Of a stretch of 64,000 nt of DNA, positions 1 to 12,900 are shown in pieces. A program made the translations under genes and the position numbers. The notes beneath the pieces are model-generated. The model did not search any database. It had not been told where the DNA came from and worked only from the letters and a program-made list of their open reading frames with translations. The DNA is from Chaetorhynchus papuensis (Eukaryota; Chordata; Aves; Passeriformes; Rhipiduridae), in NCBI GenBank assembly GCA_013396525.1, contig VWYX01001258.1:133006-197005 (forward strand), given 5' to 3'. Position 1 is the first letter of the stretch; each line of letters begins with the position of its first letter.

Positions 1-539
1 GTCTTCTCTGACACAGCAATTAAATGAGAAGTATTAGAAAAGCAGAACTGAAATCAAACGATAAAACCAGCCGTGCCTCGCCAGCAGGCACAGGCAAGGT
101 GACTGTCACTGGTGTGAGATCAGCTTCGGCAGCTCCTTGCTGCCTTCCCTTGGAGCAGCGATGCTCCCCGTGCGCTCCCGGCAGGATTCCTTCCCTCCCT
201 TCCAGCCGCATTTACCTTGCAAGCGGCACTGCAAGCAGCTCCTGAGAGCTGCGGGCTGAGGCTGAACAGCTTCCCGGGTGGGATTTTAATTTGCTGTCGA
301 GCTACGTCACGTTCAAGTGACACGTCTGGCTTGGGCAGAGCTCTGAGCGAGCTCGGAACACGACCCGGTTCTGTTCCCAGCGCACAGACAAGTTAAGCAG
401 AGTGAAAAACAGCCGAGAGAAAAAAGGCCTGTTTCTCCGCTCTTTATCGGAACATTGATTTTCACAAAATGGCTGGAAAATGAGGTGGAGAACACCTTTA
501 CAAAACAGATGACATTGGTGGGCCCGCCGCAGGGAAGAG

Positions 540-720
540 TCTGGCGCTGCCAAACGCGAGCGGCTGCTGCCACCTCGTGTCGCCGAGCGGAACCGGCCCG
601 GGCTCCCGGCACGGCCCGGGCTCCCCCCGGCACGGCCCGGGCTCCCCCCGGCACGGCCCGGGCTCCCCCCGGCACGGCCCGGGCTCGGGGGAGAGCGACG
701 GCAGATTCCCGCACTTCAGT
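540..720. promoter_or_regulatory. CpG-island-like GC-rich segment
   Basis: The GC and CpG density from about 540 to 720, with moderately GC-rich flanks (about 100-850), is far above the rest of the window. In birds this often marks a promoter, but no coding exon is recognisable beside it. Much of the density comes from the tandem repeat at 592-686. Confidence 0.45.
592..686. repeat. GC-rich 21-bp minisatellite
   Basis: Three near-identical 21-base units (608-628, 629-649, 650-670) are flanked by partial units at 592-607 and 671-686. The unit begins ggcacggcccgggctcc. Because 21 is a multiple of three, open frames run through the array on both strands with a 7-residue period. They are artefacts of the repeat and not genes. 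Confidence 0.92.
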
Positions 721-965
721 CCTTTGCTCGCTTCCCGCTCCAGACCCGGCTGTGCTTGTGACTGGCTCCGTTTCCCAGTCACCGGGCAGCTGCTAAGAGA
801 GCAAGGACACGGTGGAGCGGAGCGAAAGGGTGATGGAAGGGAAAGGGGTCTTCTTCAGCCAAACCTGAGCCGAGCAGGGCCCTGGCAGTATTGTGAGGGG
901 TGCTTTGTTTCTCTGAGCATTTTCAGTAACCCGAGCAATGCCTCAGGTGCCAAAACTCCCTGACT

Positions 966-1715
966 TCATAGAGGCACAGAACGGTTTGGTGGGAAGGGAC
1001 CTTAGGGATCACTTCGTTCCACCCCGCTGCCATGGGCAAGAACGTCTTACACCAGACCAAGTTGCTCAAAGCCCCATCCCAGCTGGCCTTGAACACTTCC
1101 AGGGATGTGGCATCAACAACTCCTCTGTACAATCTGTTCATCTGCCTTTCCACTCCTGTAAAAAAAGAATTTTTTCCTTACATCTAATCTAAACCTACCC
1201 TCTATCAGTTTGAAGCTGTCATGCCTTGTCCTATCACCACATACCCTTGTCAAAAGTTCCTTTCTGGCTTTTTTGTAGGCCACTTTAGGCATTAGAAGGC
1301 TGCTGTAGGCTCACCCTGGAGCCTTCTCTTCTCCAGACTGAACAACTCCAACTCTCTCAACCTGTCTTCACAGGAGAGGTGCTCCATCCCTCTGATAATT
1401 CTCATAGCCCTCATCTGTACTCACTCCAACAGGTTCATGTCCTCTTAGGACCCCAGAGCTGGATGCAGCACTCCAGGTGGGGTGTCATGAGAGTGGAACG
1501 GAGGAGAGAATCCCCTTGCTGAACCTTCTGACCGCTCTGCTTTTGATGCAGCCTGGGACACATTTGGCTTTCTGGATTGCAAGCACACATTGCTGGGTCA
1601 AGTCAGGCTTCTCATCAACCAACACGCCAAGTCCTTTTCCTCAGGGCTGCTCTCAATCCATTCTCTGTCCAGCCTGCATTTGTGCTTGGGATTGACTTGA
1701 AAACCTTCACCCAGT
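966..1715 (-). mobile_element. CR1 LINE fragment (3' end)
   Basis: The left edge resembles the reverse complement of the CR1 3' terminus (tcatagaggcacagaacgg and a GGAAGGGACCTT-like core). The match continues through the diagnostic stretches on Gln-Pro-rich ORF2 tail sequence and gccctcatctgtactcac. It is an old, 5'-truncated and non-coding copy. It is about 750 bases long, the longest CR1 fragment here. Confidence 0.85.
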
Positions 1716-4507
1716 GGTTTATGCCATTAAGTTTCTTATGGTTTGAGGAGGGAGGCTGTGCATTTCACACAGCCACCAAGCAGCTGGCTCGTGTTTCCGT
1801 GACATGTGTGCTGCTACAGCAGCAGCTGGCTCATCCCCCTCCCAGGTGTCTCCTCAGCCAGTGCACTCGCTGAGCCAGGCAGGACATCTCCCCACCAGGC
1901 TAACAGCACAGCCCAGTCAGACTGGCAAACTGGTGCTGACGTTGGAAACACTCACTCTCTCCAGTCAGAGCATCGTGCAGCCTTTCACACACACCTCTCT
2001 GCTCTGCTTGCCAGTGTCACGCTGTTTGGTTGCTCCCATTGTAGCCCTTGGACTGTAAGCTTCCTTAGAGCAGGAATCTTGTTCCCCTGCAGTTCTGCAA
2101 AGTGCCAGGCAAAATGCTAATTGTGATGACAAAGTCTAAAATTTGAGAGTGTAATTGACATATGCAATAGGACTAAATAACTTAAATAGAGGCACTGAAA
2201 TATACTGGAAAAATACTGAATTATCTTTTAGCTGTAAGGGAGCCCTCATTTCTCAAAAGCTATATCCTGTCCTCTAAATATGGGAAAACGGTGATAAGTA
2301 ACTGAAACCCATGCTGAGAATTTTTATGGCAATCGGTGTATCTGTGGCAAGTGGCCCACACATGATCTTTCCTTAGAGAAGATAAGAGAGTGCTAATCAG
2401 CAGCAATTATCTACTGGCAAAACCTAACAAAATGCTGCAAATATGCACAAAATAAACAGTCTGCTTGCCTAATAACTGGGCTCTGAAACAAACTGACAGT
2501 TACTATGGATAATCACCTTATAACTAACCATTGCAAGTTCTGACTGCACATCTACAAGCACGTTGATTTTACAGTCTGTAAAGGAGTTCCTGTCAGTTTT
2601 TATAATAATGGTGATAAAGTAAAAAAAAAAAACCCTAAACTAACTTTTTTTTTCTTTCTTGGGAAAGAAAACAACGGTCACAATACTGGAAAACAACAGG
2701 AGATCAGTAAGAGCTACAAACAGGATACAGAATGTTCTGTGCTTCTTGGTGCAGAGGAATAAGTTGTAAAGAGACAAGAATAAGGATGGAAAGTCTTGCA
2801 AAGCAGAAAAGAAGGGTTTTGGATATAGTTAACTATCCTTGTATTTCCTAACAGAAAACTGCTTCTACAAATATAGAAAGGAATTGGATAGGGCAGCACA
2901 AAGAATAAGTGTTCAATGAATTCCTATATCTATGGTATTTAGGAGTGTGCAGAAAGCTTTGGGCAGAACACATTACTCTGAGATAAAGCTTGAATTAAAA
3001 AAAAAAAAAGGAAGGATGCATGGCTTAGAATTTTTTTTCTGAAGACAAGTCTCTGGATAGGTTTTAATGAAATATTGCTTGGTTTCTCATAGGAGCAGCT
3101 GAAGGGTGAGTCACATATATTGATATTACAGGATATGTGTGTGGGAGGTAAGCCTGGCTCTCGACTCACACTCTGTGCTTTAATATAAAGCATTATTCAC
3201 CTGCAGCATAGATAGTTCTTGCAGTCAGAGTATAGAGGTGAATTAACTGTGTGTGGACATCCTCCCTGCACTCTGCTAACACAAGAAAATGTGAGAAAGC
3301 AGAACTGATCACTGATGGGGCTTGTCTTGGCCATCAGACATCACCTTTGTGGTGTTATGTGTTGCTGGTTTCCATCCCCAGATCACTGTCAGAGTTGGTG
3401 CAAGCCTTAGTGCTGGAGCCAGCAGCCAAGGTAGCTGAGGTTTTGTGCCAATTATGAGCAATTAGCCAAATGGGTTATGAATTTAGGTACATATATTAGG
3501 CAGATTGGATCTCCCTTTGGAAACCTGTGAAACTCCTTTTCCCCCCATGTGTGACGAAGAATTTGTGTGCTTGCTTCAAAGGACTAGTCCATGAAATCCA
3601 CTAAAAAAGACTAATCTGTCAAAGTACTGGCTGGGGCCCAGTAAGATTGACTGGATCCTGTTTGTACTCATTAATGCCAATCTCCTATGTGACTGTGAGT
3701 TCTCCACACCTGAGTTTCCTCAGTTTCCTTTCCCCTTATTTTTAGAGTATGGAGCCAAATATTATGGCCTGTATTATAATGCAGCTTAGTCTACCTCCCC
3801 TGGTGGTTTCTCTGGTCTCCTCAGTGGGTCTCCAGTGGGCTGGATTTTGATGTCTTTCCAGAGACCTCTGGCTCTCCCCCTCAGTGCTGCAGGGAAAGTC
3901 TGAGTCCCACCTTCCCAGCCTCTTGGCTGCTTTGGAGTCCTACTTGAGTTCCTCTGAGGGGTCTCAGTGCACTATTCCCATCAGTTGCTCATCTTTCCAG
4001 CTTATCCACACAAGCACAGTGTTATGACTATTATAGACAAGGTTTTTGACACTCAGTGAACATCCATGGGATGATGCATCTGCATCATCAAAGACTGAAC
4101 TGTCTGTGCATATCAGATCCAATCATTTCTGTTTCCTGACTCTTCTTCTTCCTGTGGTATTCTCCAATTGGTTCATTTTGCCAACATTGCAGCTGCCCTT
4201 GGCTGGAAAAGTGAGTGGACCCTTGCCAGAAGTGATATTTTCTCCTGTGTCAAGCTGGGATTTCACAATGTTGCAAAGAACCTGGCAGTACTTTTCTGTT
4301 GCTGATTACAGGGCTCCGTGTACACCTGACACTGCTCTGTGCACACTCTCGGGCCATTCATTCCTGAACAGTGGCTGATCTCTGGTGTATTTCTGTGTGT
4401 TAAAATCAGGCTACAGTTCAACAAGCACTTAAAGCCAGCAGAGCTACTCAAAGAGATTGTATTGTCCTTTCTCATTGTCCCTCAGCCATTTCTGCCTCCC
4501 CGTTTTC
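1716..4507. other. Intergenic DNA, no gene seen
   Basis: This is AT-rich anonymous sequence with short A-runs (about 2621-2632 and 2997-3009). Apart from the possible MIR/L2 remnant I see no exon, RNA gene or clear repeat. Confidence 0.7.
2045..2125 (+). repeat. Possible ancient MIR/L2-type fragment
   Basis: The stretch with gactgtaagcttccttagag and then agtgccaggcaaaatgc resembles the deeply conserved 3' core shared by MIR and L2 elements (gactgtaagctccttgagg and tgcctggcac). The match is short and diverged, so it is only a suggestion. Confidence 0.35.
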
Positions 4508-5077
4508 CTGGACTGTATCAGGAATAGTGTGGCTATCAGGACTAGGGAAGTGATTCTTCCCCTGCACATAGCACTGGTGCAGCCACACCTTGAAGACTGC
4601 ATGCAGTTCTGGGCCCCTTAATTTAGGAAGGGTGTTGAGGTGCAGGAGAGTGTCCAGACAAGTCTGTGAAGGGTCTGGAACACAAATCCTATGAAGAGTG
4701 GCTGAGGGAGCTGGGGTTGTTTAGCTGGAGAAGGCTCAGGGGAGACCTTACTGTTCTCTACAACTCCCTGGAAGGAGGTTGTAGCCAGGTGAGGGTCGGT
4801 CTCTTCTCCCAGGCAATCAGCAATAACAAGAGGACACAGTATTAAGCTGTGCCAGGAGAGGTTTAGATTGGACATTAGAAGGCATTTCTTCACAGAAAGG
4901 GTAATTGGGCATTGGAATGGGCTGCGCAGGGAGGTCATAGAGTCACAGTCCCTGGAAGTGTTTAAGACTGGAAGTGGCACTCAGTGCCATGGTTGACAAG
5001 GTGGTGTTCAGTCATAGGTTGGACTTGATGATCTCAAAGGCCTTTTCCAACAGCGTTGAATCTGTGGTTCTGTGATT
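4508..5077 (+). mobile_element. CR1 LINE fragment (3' end), sense
   Basis: It begins with tcaggaatagtgtggctatc, continues through the typical ctgggcccctta and gaagagtggctgagggagct segments, and ends in the CR1 3' terminal region (ggttggacttgatgatctc, then gttctgtgatt). It is 5'-truncated and has no open reverse-transcriptase frame. Confidence 0.88.
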
Positions 5078-8000
5078 ATCTCCTTCCCTGTGTTCAATTC
5101 CAGCCCCAGGCCATCCATCTGCATTCAGCTGTGCCTTTTGCCGTGTGTGCTGAAGACAGTGACACAGGTAACCACAGGTGACTGTGGCATCCCAAGTAAA
5201 CCAGCCAGTTACCGCTTTTGTGCCCTTTCTTCCAGCTACCAGGTTTGTTTCCTCAGGTGCTCCAGGCTATGTGTGTCTTGCTGAAGCACCTGGTGTCACC
5301 TCTCTCTGTGCTGCGGGGACTTCTGGCATCCTGAGGGGGACCTTAATTCTCTCCTTAAGGTGCTTTGAAAAGGACTTAATCTGAAAAATAAGAAAAGTAC
5401 AATATGAAAATGGGTTTTGATTCTGTTCCAATCAAATAAGCCCTGGGGCTCACTAATGCAGAGATATTTTAAAATATTGTGCTGTTTCTCTTTTCTGGAG
5501 GCAGATACCTCCATTTTCTGAGAGGAGACAAATAAAGTCACCAGCTACACAGAGTGTGGGCGAACTACTTGAAAATCCCTTCAAGCTCTGGCATTGCACC
5601 CTTCTGATAAGGGACTGCGTGTCGCTGGGAGTGGGGGACAGGTGGCCCCATAAAATCATTTCAATCCACCTGTAGACCCCACACAATGAAGAAAACCAAA
5701 GGTTTCAAGAGTTCACCCAACTCAGAGCTCATTTATTCTGAAAGTTCATCCCTAGGAGTATAACCTGAATTTTCTGCCGAGGTCACATTGACTCTGAAGA
5801 CACGGGACCTGTGCTGCACGTTTTCAGGTTGCACAGTGGCTGCTGCCCGTCACTGTTTTTTAATTCAGTAGACAGGCGAAGTGCCAAGGCTCCTCGTCAG
5901 CCATATATACACGACCCTTGGAAAGCAGCAGCATGATCTCTTCCACACCATTACTTTTTATTGCATTCACTGTTATCTCTCTGTGAAACAGGGAGACAAA
6001 ATACCCACAGAGCTATTTTCATTCTTTGACAGAACAGGTCTGTCGAGCCTCATGTGTGTGACGTGAAGAACATCAGACATTTAGAGCCAAACTGCAGTTG
6101 AAAAGGTCACAGTCACTGTGACAGAGTAAATGAAATGTTTAATTCAAATAGAATATCAGTTACAGTTGCAGTGGGGCTCAAAGTCACTTGTGTTTTCTTT
6201 TCTTTTCCCTAAAGCTCAGCAGAGTATGATTCAGCATCAGCCATAGGTGCCCTTGTGCTAAAGAGCCCTTCCAGAATGTACTTTCTTGTTATTTTAGAGG
6301 TTCTATAAACTGAACAGCAGGTTCCCTCTGCAGAACTCTGCCTCATCTCCATGGGTCGCACAGGAAGAGAACTGGGGGAAAGGGGGAATGTATTTGTATT
6401 TTTTTGTATATATAGTAGCATCAGTCGCAGACCCAGTTTTGGATTTTTTTTTAGTGAAAACTAGGTTCTTTGGAAAATGTGAGTTTTTTAAAAAAGATTT
6501 TTTTATGCAGGTTGTTTATGAGAAATAAAAGAAGTTTTGGCTGGAGATATCATCCCTGTCCTTCAGCTAGGCTGTCTGCTTAAGGCCCTGGCCAGCACAG
6601 CTGGAAACTAGCCTGGCCCCAGTCCTGCCCCTGGCAGGTGCTCTGGGGTAGATTTGAGGCTTACATGGACATGAGCACTAAAGCCTCTCCCTTTCTCCAT
6701 CTTTAATGCAAGGATTTCACTCTATCACAGCAAAATTCAGCAGCAGCAACTCTGTTTATGTATTCATGTGGTTGTTCGCAGGAGTGGAGAATTTTTTCTT
6801 CCATGTTCATGGGAAAACTCACCATGACCTGCCTGAGCTACAGCCACATCCTGCATTCAGGTCAGTGCTTAAAACTGCCCTGGGCATCAGACTTCAGTGC
6901 TGAGGCTTCATCTTTTTTCTCAACCTAGCAAAACACATCATCCTAATGCGTGAAACACCAGATAACACCAACAGGATACACTGTCTTTTTGAAAATTTAT
7001 CAATTGCGTCAGACTGTCAGCCTGACAAAAGAGGCCTGGGAAGGCTCAGCAGCACTAGTGCTTTCTTGACTTGTCAGAGTTTTTATTTAAATGGGAGCTG
7101 GAAGAGGGTAAGAGGGTGACATTCCCTGGAACCAGGAAAAGTTCACTGCACTGGCCTTTGCTGTGGGCTTAGAGACCAGCCAAGCTGCCACATGTCTGTG
7201 GGTGATGCAAAGAGTCCACTGGCAAATGAAAATTATACCCAAATTCCTGGGTCACCAAGGAAAAATGTCCAATAAAAAAATATCCTGATTATGCCAATTT
7301 TATATGTGAATTAGGAGATGGCGAAGAAGAGAGTGATGCTGCTGTCCCTGTGATGTTTAGTAGTGACTTAAAAAGCATCCAGAGCAGTGCTGGCTCCTTT
7401 GGAGCAGGCATGGCTGTCCTGGCTCTTGTTGGTGTGGACAGTGCCCAGTCTGGTTAAGTCACTCACAGGGGCTCCAGCCTTTGCTCCAGCTCTACACAGC
7501 CCAAAGCTTTGCTGGTGGAGCTGAGCTGTGCTGGCTCATGCTTACCTAGGGCTCAGGGAAGGCAAACAAGCTGTGACTCACCTGAGCCACAGCACCTCTT
7601 TGAGCCCTGGATATGAGGCCATGAGTTTCACCAAACTGCCCTGGAGCCTGAAGTTTGCTGCCTGAATGTGTAATGAAGCATGTGAGTGCACAGCCTGCAC
7701 TCCAGAGCCTGGTTCAAGAGGAGCATCCATGAAGAGGGCAGAAAGAAGTGCTCTGCTTCCTTGGACTCTCTGATTTTTCTCAAATTGCCTTTGCACCTCA
7801 GTATAAACCTCTGCGATTTTAACACTGGCTGGTTATCCATGCTTCTCATTTTTGACATGCTGAGGCTGTACATCTCCCGAAAAAAAAATGACTGGGAGAA
7901 GCAGAGTTGCAGAAGGCATTTGAAGGTTTAGTGATTTGCACACAAAAAACCCTCTTCTCCCAGACATGCCTGCCAATTTTCCATTTTCAACCTCTGATGC

Positions 8001-9594
8001 CTTTACTATTAAATTACAGCCACTGAAGCAGATCCTGAATTGGTGCTCCCAAAGACAACAGCAGTTGCTTTGCTGAATGGCAGGAGTCCTAATAGCAGCC
8101 TCAGCAATCACAGGAACACCATGATCTCTGTTGCCTCTTTGTGGATATCTTCTTGATTTAGGCTCCAAATGTCACTGCTGTGGAGGGTTCCTTGTTTGGT
8201 GTTTCTCCCTGGCAATATACTTATAAAATCAGTTCTTTTCCTTTCTCTTCATGCTACACCTATTTCACAAGTTTCCCCGTTATAATTAGATTTTGTGTGG
8301 CTTTTTTTACAGGGTGCTTGTTGGCTTGAGTATAGAAAGAGCTCTGGTGCAATTGTGAATGTTTACTGTATGTTTTGCGTGGGACCACTCAGAGCAGAGA
8401 ATTTGGGTAAAGAGAGGGCTTAGATAATGAACCCGCAGAGTGGGAGTGTGTAAGGAGCTAGAAAGATCTTGCAATTAAACAGCACAAGGAAATCATCTGA
8501 ACAGAGCTGGAGAGCACTTGGAGCAGGATGGGCTGGTGGGAGCTGTCTGGAGCCTCTGCAATGCAGTGAGCTGCGACTCTGCCCCCTGAAAATCCTGTCC
8601 CTGGAGCTCACAGAGGACCTTCTGACATCAGCCTTGATTACTGCTCACCGTGGTTTCCCCAGCCAAGATCAAACATTATTGGGGTCATATGTAATTCCAT
8701 CCTCTCTATTCCTTCTTGCTTTGACAAAGCTGGAGGAAGGCTGAAACTAATTTACTATGTGAAATATGACCTGTTGTCTATGGACTCCTGTATTCCTGGG
8801 GAGTATCTCCTGATTAGCAGCATCTGCTCAGTGCAAACATTTCTCAAAGTCCCTAAATGCTGTTTGGTTGCTGTCCCTCATTTTCCCAAGCCTCTCTGAC
8901 ACTGAATATTGTTGGGACACATTCATTGCCACAGCGTGCTACAGCACACCTTCGTTAGGAAATCCTTTTTGGGCCAGGTTCCTGTGTATACCTGCAGCTG
9001 TATGCTAGAGAGGAGGATCCCTAGGAATTTTATCCATAAATACAAAGCAAGACAAATATAAATGTGCATTTGTTTCTTCTTGATGTGACAAGCACTTGAA
9101 AATGTTAATCATTCTGCAGTTCTTACATGAGCAAAAAATGGACTGTCTGCAGATCATAGCTGGAAATAGAGCTGCAAGGTATGCACTGAGGGCAAGGCCG
9201 TGTTTCATGCTCACATGGCAAATATATTTTGAGAGAAAGTTCATCACCTGACATTCAGCCCCTTTTAGCTGCTGTCCCACAGGAATGATACAGGTCAATT
9301 CTGACCACCTCTGGCAGCCTTCATCTCATGTTCCACCCTCTGGTATTTGTTCTTACTTTCGTGATTTTTATGAAAATCCCCAAATAGCAGTCAGATAAAT
9401 ACTGGATGCAGCATTGCTGGGAAAACTGCACACAGGCCTGCCTGCAGCCAGACTCTGCCCCTTCCTGCTGGGTGGTGCTGACCATGTCACTGTGGTTTTT
9501 CTGTTTCTGTTGCTTCAAAAGCTATTATATTCTTATCTTAGTGTTTTGAGGTGCAATGATATAAATGGGTAAAAACCAAGATACAGATAAATTC
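5078..9594. other. Intergenic DNA, no gene seen
   Basis: I recognise no exon, RNA gene or repeat here. Short open frames show no family motif and no splice context. Confidence 0.65.
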
Positions 9595-9930
9595 GTAGAA
9601 TCATAGAATGGTTTGAACTCAAGGGACCTTCAGAGGTTGTCTGTCTCCAGCCCTCCTGCAATGAGCAGGGACTTCTTCAACTAGATTGGGTTACTCAGAG
9701 CCCAGTCCAGCCTGACCCAGAATGTTTCCAGGGATGGAGCTTCTACAGCTTCTCTGGGTAACCTGTGCTACTGTTCTACCATCCTTATTGCAAAAAATGT
9801 CTTCCTTATATCTAGTCTGAACCATCCCTCTTTTAGGTTAAAACCATTATCTCTTGCCCTAGCCTAACAGGCTCTGCTAAAACGTAGGTGCCCATCTTTC
9901 TTATAAGCCTCCTTTGAGTACTGGAAGTTG
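9595..9930 (-). mobile_element. CR1 LINE fragment (3' end)
   Basis: The left edge gtagaatcatagaatggtt is the reverse complement of the CR1 3' terminal octamer region. It is followed by the ccagggatgg and cttccttatatctagtctga segments typical of the CR1 tail. The copy is short and diverged. Confidence 0.88.
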
Positions 9931-12900
9931 TGAGTTGTGATTAAACTGTAGGTTGTACATGAATAAATCCAAAACTGTCTTCGCATCAAAACTAAAACAA
10001 GTGTTGTGTAAAGTACTCTATGAGTAACAGCAAAAAAGAAAGCACAAGAAATCCATCTGTGGTGGATATGTGCAAGCAGTCTGTCCTCATGTAAATCTTT
10101 CTCAGGAAAATCTCTGACTCAGTGGAAGGCCAGAGCTCTGTCATTGTGTTTTATCTAGTAAAAAAGGTACAAGTGCTGAACCCAGAGCTTTGAAGCCTGT
10201 GAATTTAGTTTATAGACTTAAGGAAACCAAGTCCAGTAGATAGCATTTTTGTCTCTCAAACAATATATCCAGTTCTTTATGGGAACAGCCTGTAAGTGAA
10301 GGCATGGTTCTGTTGTACAAAATGCCAGTCTTTTGTAAATCTACATAGTTTCCTTCCTTAGAGCAGGAACTTTGCTGTGTACCCAGGTAAAACCTATCTT
10401 CAGGGTGACACCCCATGACATTGTTCAGGAGCCTTCAGCCAAACATCACCCTGAAAACAGTTCTGGATTTGCTTAAAAGCTGTTTCTACTTTCCTCAAAA
10501 AACACAATACATTCCAGAGGTCGTTTTTATCGCAGATTGCTATTTATCTGCCTTAATCTTCCTGATGAAATGGAAGTCAGTGGTAAATGTCTACCTTTGG
10601 TAGATCCTTTGAGACCATGTATCTCCTGTGAAATGACGCTTTGTCTGAGTCACACCCGACCATGTAACTTTTGGATGCCAACATCAGGGCAGAACACCAC
10701 CACGCTCTACACCAGGAACACTGATGGGCAAAGTACTGAAATTGAATTCCAGTAAGGAATTCACTTTGAGGCTTTATGGTGGCATTACTCAGAGAGTAGG
10801 ACAAGCTATAAACCCTGAAATAGGCAATAAGGGTGAAAACGTCTGTATGTACTAGATAAGAAAAATTTATTCTTTAGTAGGCAGCAACTCTCCAGTAGAT
10901 TATCAACCTAGCATCTGACAGAGCAGAATGAGCTATCATACTAATAAGAACATGTCATAAATATTATTGCTTTGAGAATGTTGCCTACTTTTTCCAAACC
11001 CTTTCAACTTCGTCCCCAGTTTCTCTCCAATCATTGTCAGTGGTAGAACTGGATGATAATCCATGGGTTTATTGTTGATCTCTAGGAAATAGTGACTTCT
11101 CTGTCATTATTCTCAACTCTAAATGAAAACTTAGAGGCAGCATGGTGAAACTTCCCATTCAGTAAAAGTTCTGATAAGTCAAAACCAACAAAAACTTCTC
11201 ATCGTGATAATGCCATGTATTAGAAAAAAGTTTCCTACAATGCACAATATCTAATTTATTGAATAAAATTGAAACATAAATACAAAAAGCATTTTGACAC
11301 TGTCAGAACAAGCCAGCTGGAGTATTTCCCTCTGAAAAATGCAATCAAATTGTCCTCTAAAAATTCAATACAACTGCATTTACCAATTGAAGAACTGATC
11401 CATCAGCCGGCTCTAGCTTAAGGAGTCTGATCTTGCAAATGGGTATTCTAAAAATTGTCAGCAATCTAACCGGGTTAGAGTTGCAGAGCTTTGGTTGAAT
11501 TCTTTCTCTGGGTTAAATTCTTGTAGGGTCATTAATCTCTGGTACAGGCCCCTGGCTGATGGAAGCCAGTAATCAACCTGACTTCTTTGAGCCCTGTAAC
11601 AGTAATGCCCGATTAGAGCCACCTATTTCCTCAGCTTTAGCTGTTGATCCAGAGAAGACGAGTGTGCTGATCCACAAGAGCCTTGTTGGTGTCCCACAGC
11701 AAAAACCTTGTCATAATTTGTCACTTTTCTGAACTGCAGCAAGAAGATGGTGAGAATCAGATTTCTTTTATTACTTGTGGAAATCAGGAGTGGAAGTGAA
11801 AAATTTACTCAGCGAAGCATTTCCTTTCTTGAAGAACTCTTGCAGTGATCTTTTCGTCCCAAATCCGACAGAGTTTAAATCCACTGCTTGCTCGATTGTA
11901 TCCTCTTTTCACCCTGACATTTTTGACAAGCCAAAGTAATTCTTAGAGTGATGTTTCTCCCTTAAAGTGGCACAAGCTGGTTTTACACCTAGTCATACTT
12001 TCAGACCTAACACATATTCCTAGATTCCTCTTTTTTTTCCTTGTTTTAGAGAAAGCATAGCAAAAAAAAAAAAAAAAGGCAAAACACCCCCCCCACCTTT
12101 CCATTAATTCTCCCACATTTTCTGCTCTCCTTCTTCCCTCTCTGAAGTAGGATTGATCCTTCCCTGCCAAGGATGCATAATGAGCTCAATGCTCCTGCAT
12201 CTCCACTCAGCAAGTTCCTCCTGAAAAGACACAGCAGGTCAGTGTCCTTGTGCTGTTAATCCATTGAACTAACAACTGCAACATGGGAGGATTTTTAGCC
12301 AATTATAAATGAGCAAGTTCTTAATGACTAAAGTTACTTAAGCATGACTTTGTATTCCTCGCCTCAGCCCTGCTCCCTTTTAAATAGCGTCATCATCAGA
12401 TAAAGAAAAACCCTGATATTGAAATGTTCTTGTACTCACATACTTTGACAGAAAGTTAGCAAAAAATCTAATGCTTACTGACTCTCTGTTATATGGAAGT
12501 TGAATTGTTTTTAGAGCAACTTGGTACCTGATAAATGAGCCTCACCTGAGATGTATCCAGAGCCTTGCCTTGTTATTTTCCAGCATGCTGTTACAAAGAA
12601 AGAGAAAATGAAATTCTTATCCTCAGAGGTGGATAAGCACAGCAAGGTCAAGAGGTTTACATTGCATTTCTCACCTAAAAAATATTATTGCTGTTCACTG
12701 AACTGCTCTAGACACTTTCTTAGAGCAACCAGGTCAGTCCTAAGTGGGGGGTTGTTCCCCCCTGATGTTGGCATCCAAGTGTGATGTGACCTGAGTGATG
12801 CTCTCCTAACCCCAGAACATGATACACTGACCAGAAGGACACACCATCAGGGGACTACTGTTTTACTATCTTCCTTTAGGCATTTAATGGCTTTTTCAGT

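Noticed and set aside
313..796. Open frames with repeated heptapeptides on both strands
   Set aside because: They are explained entirely by the 21-bp GC-rich tandem repeat.
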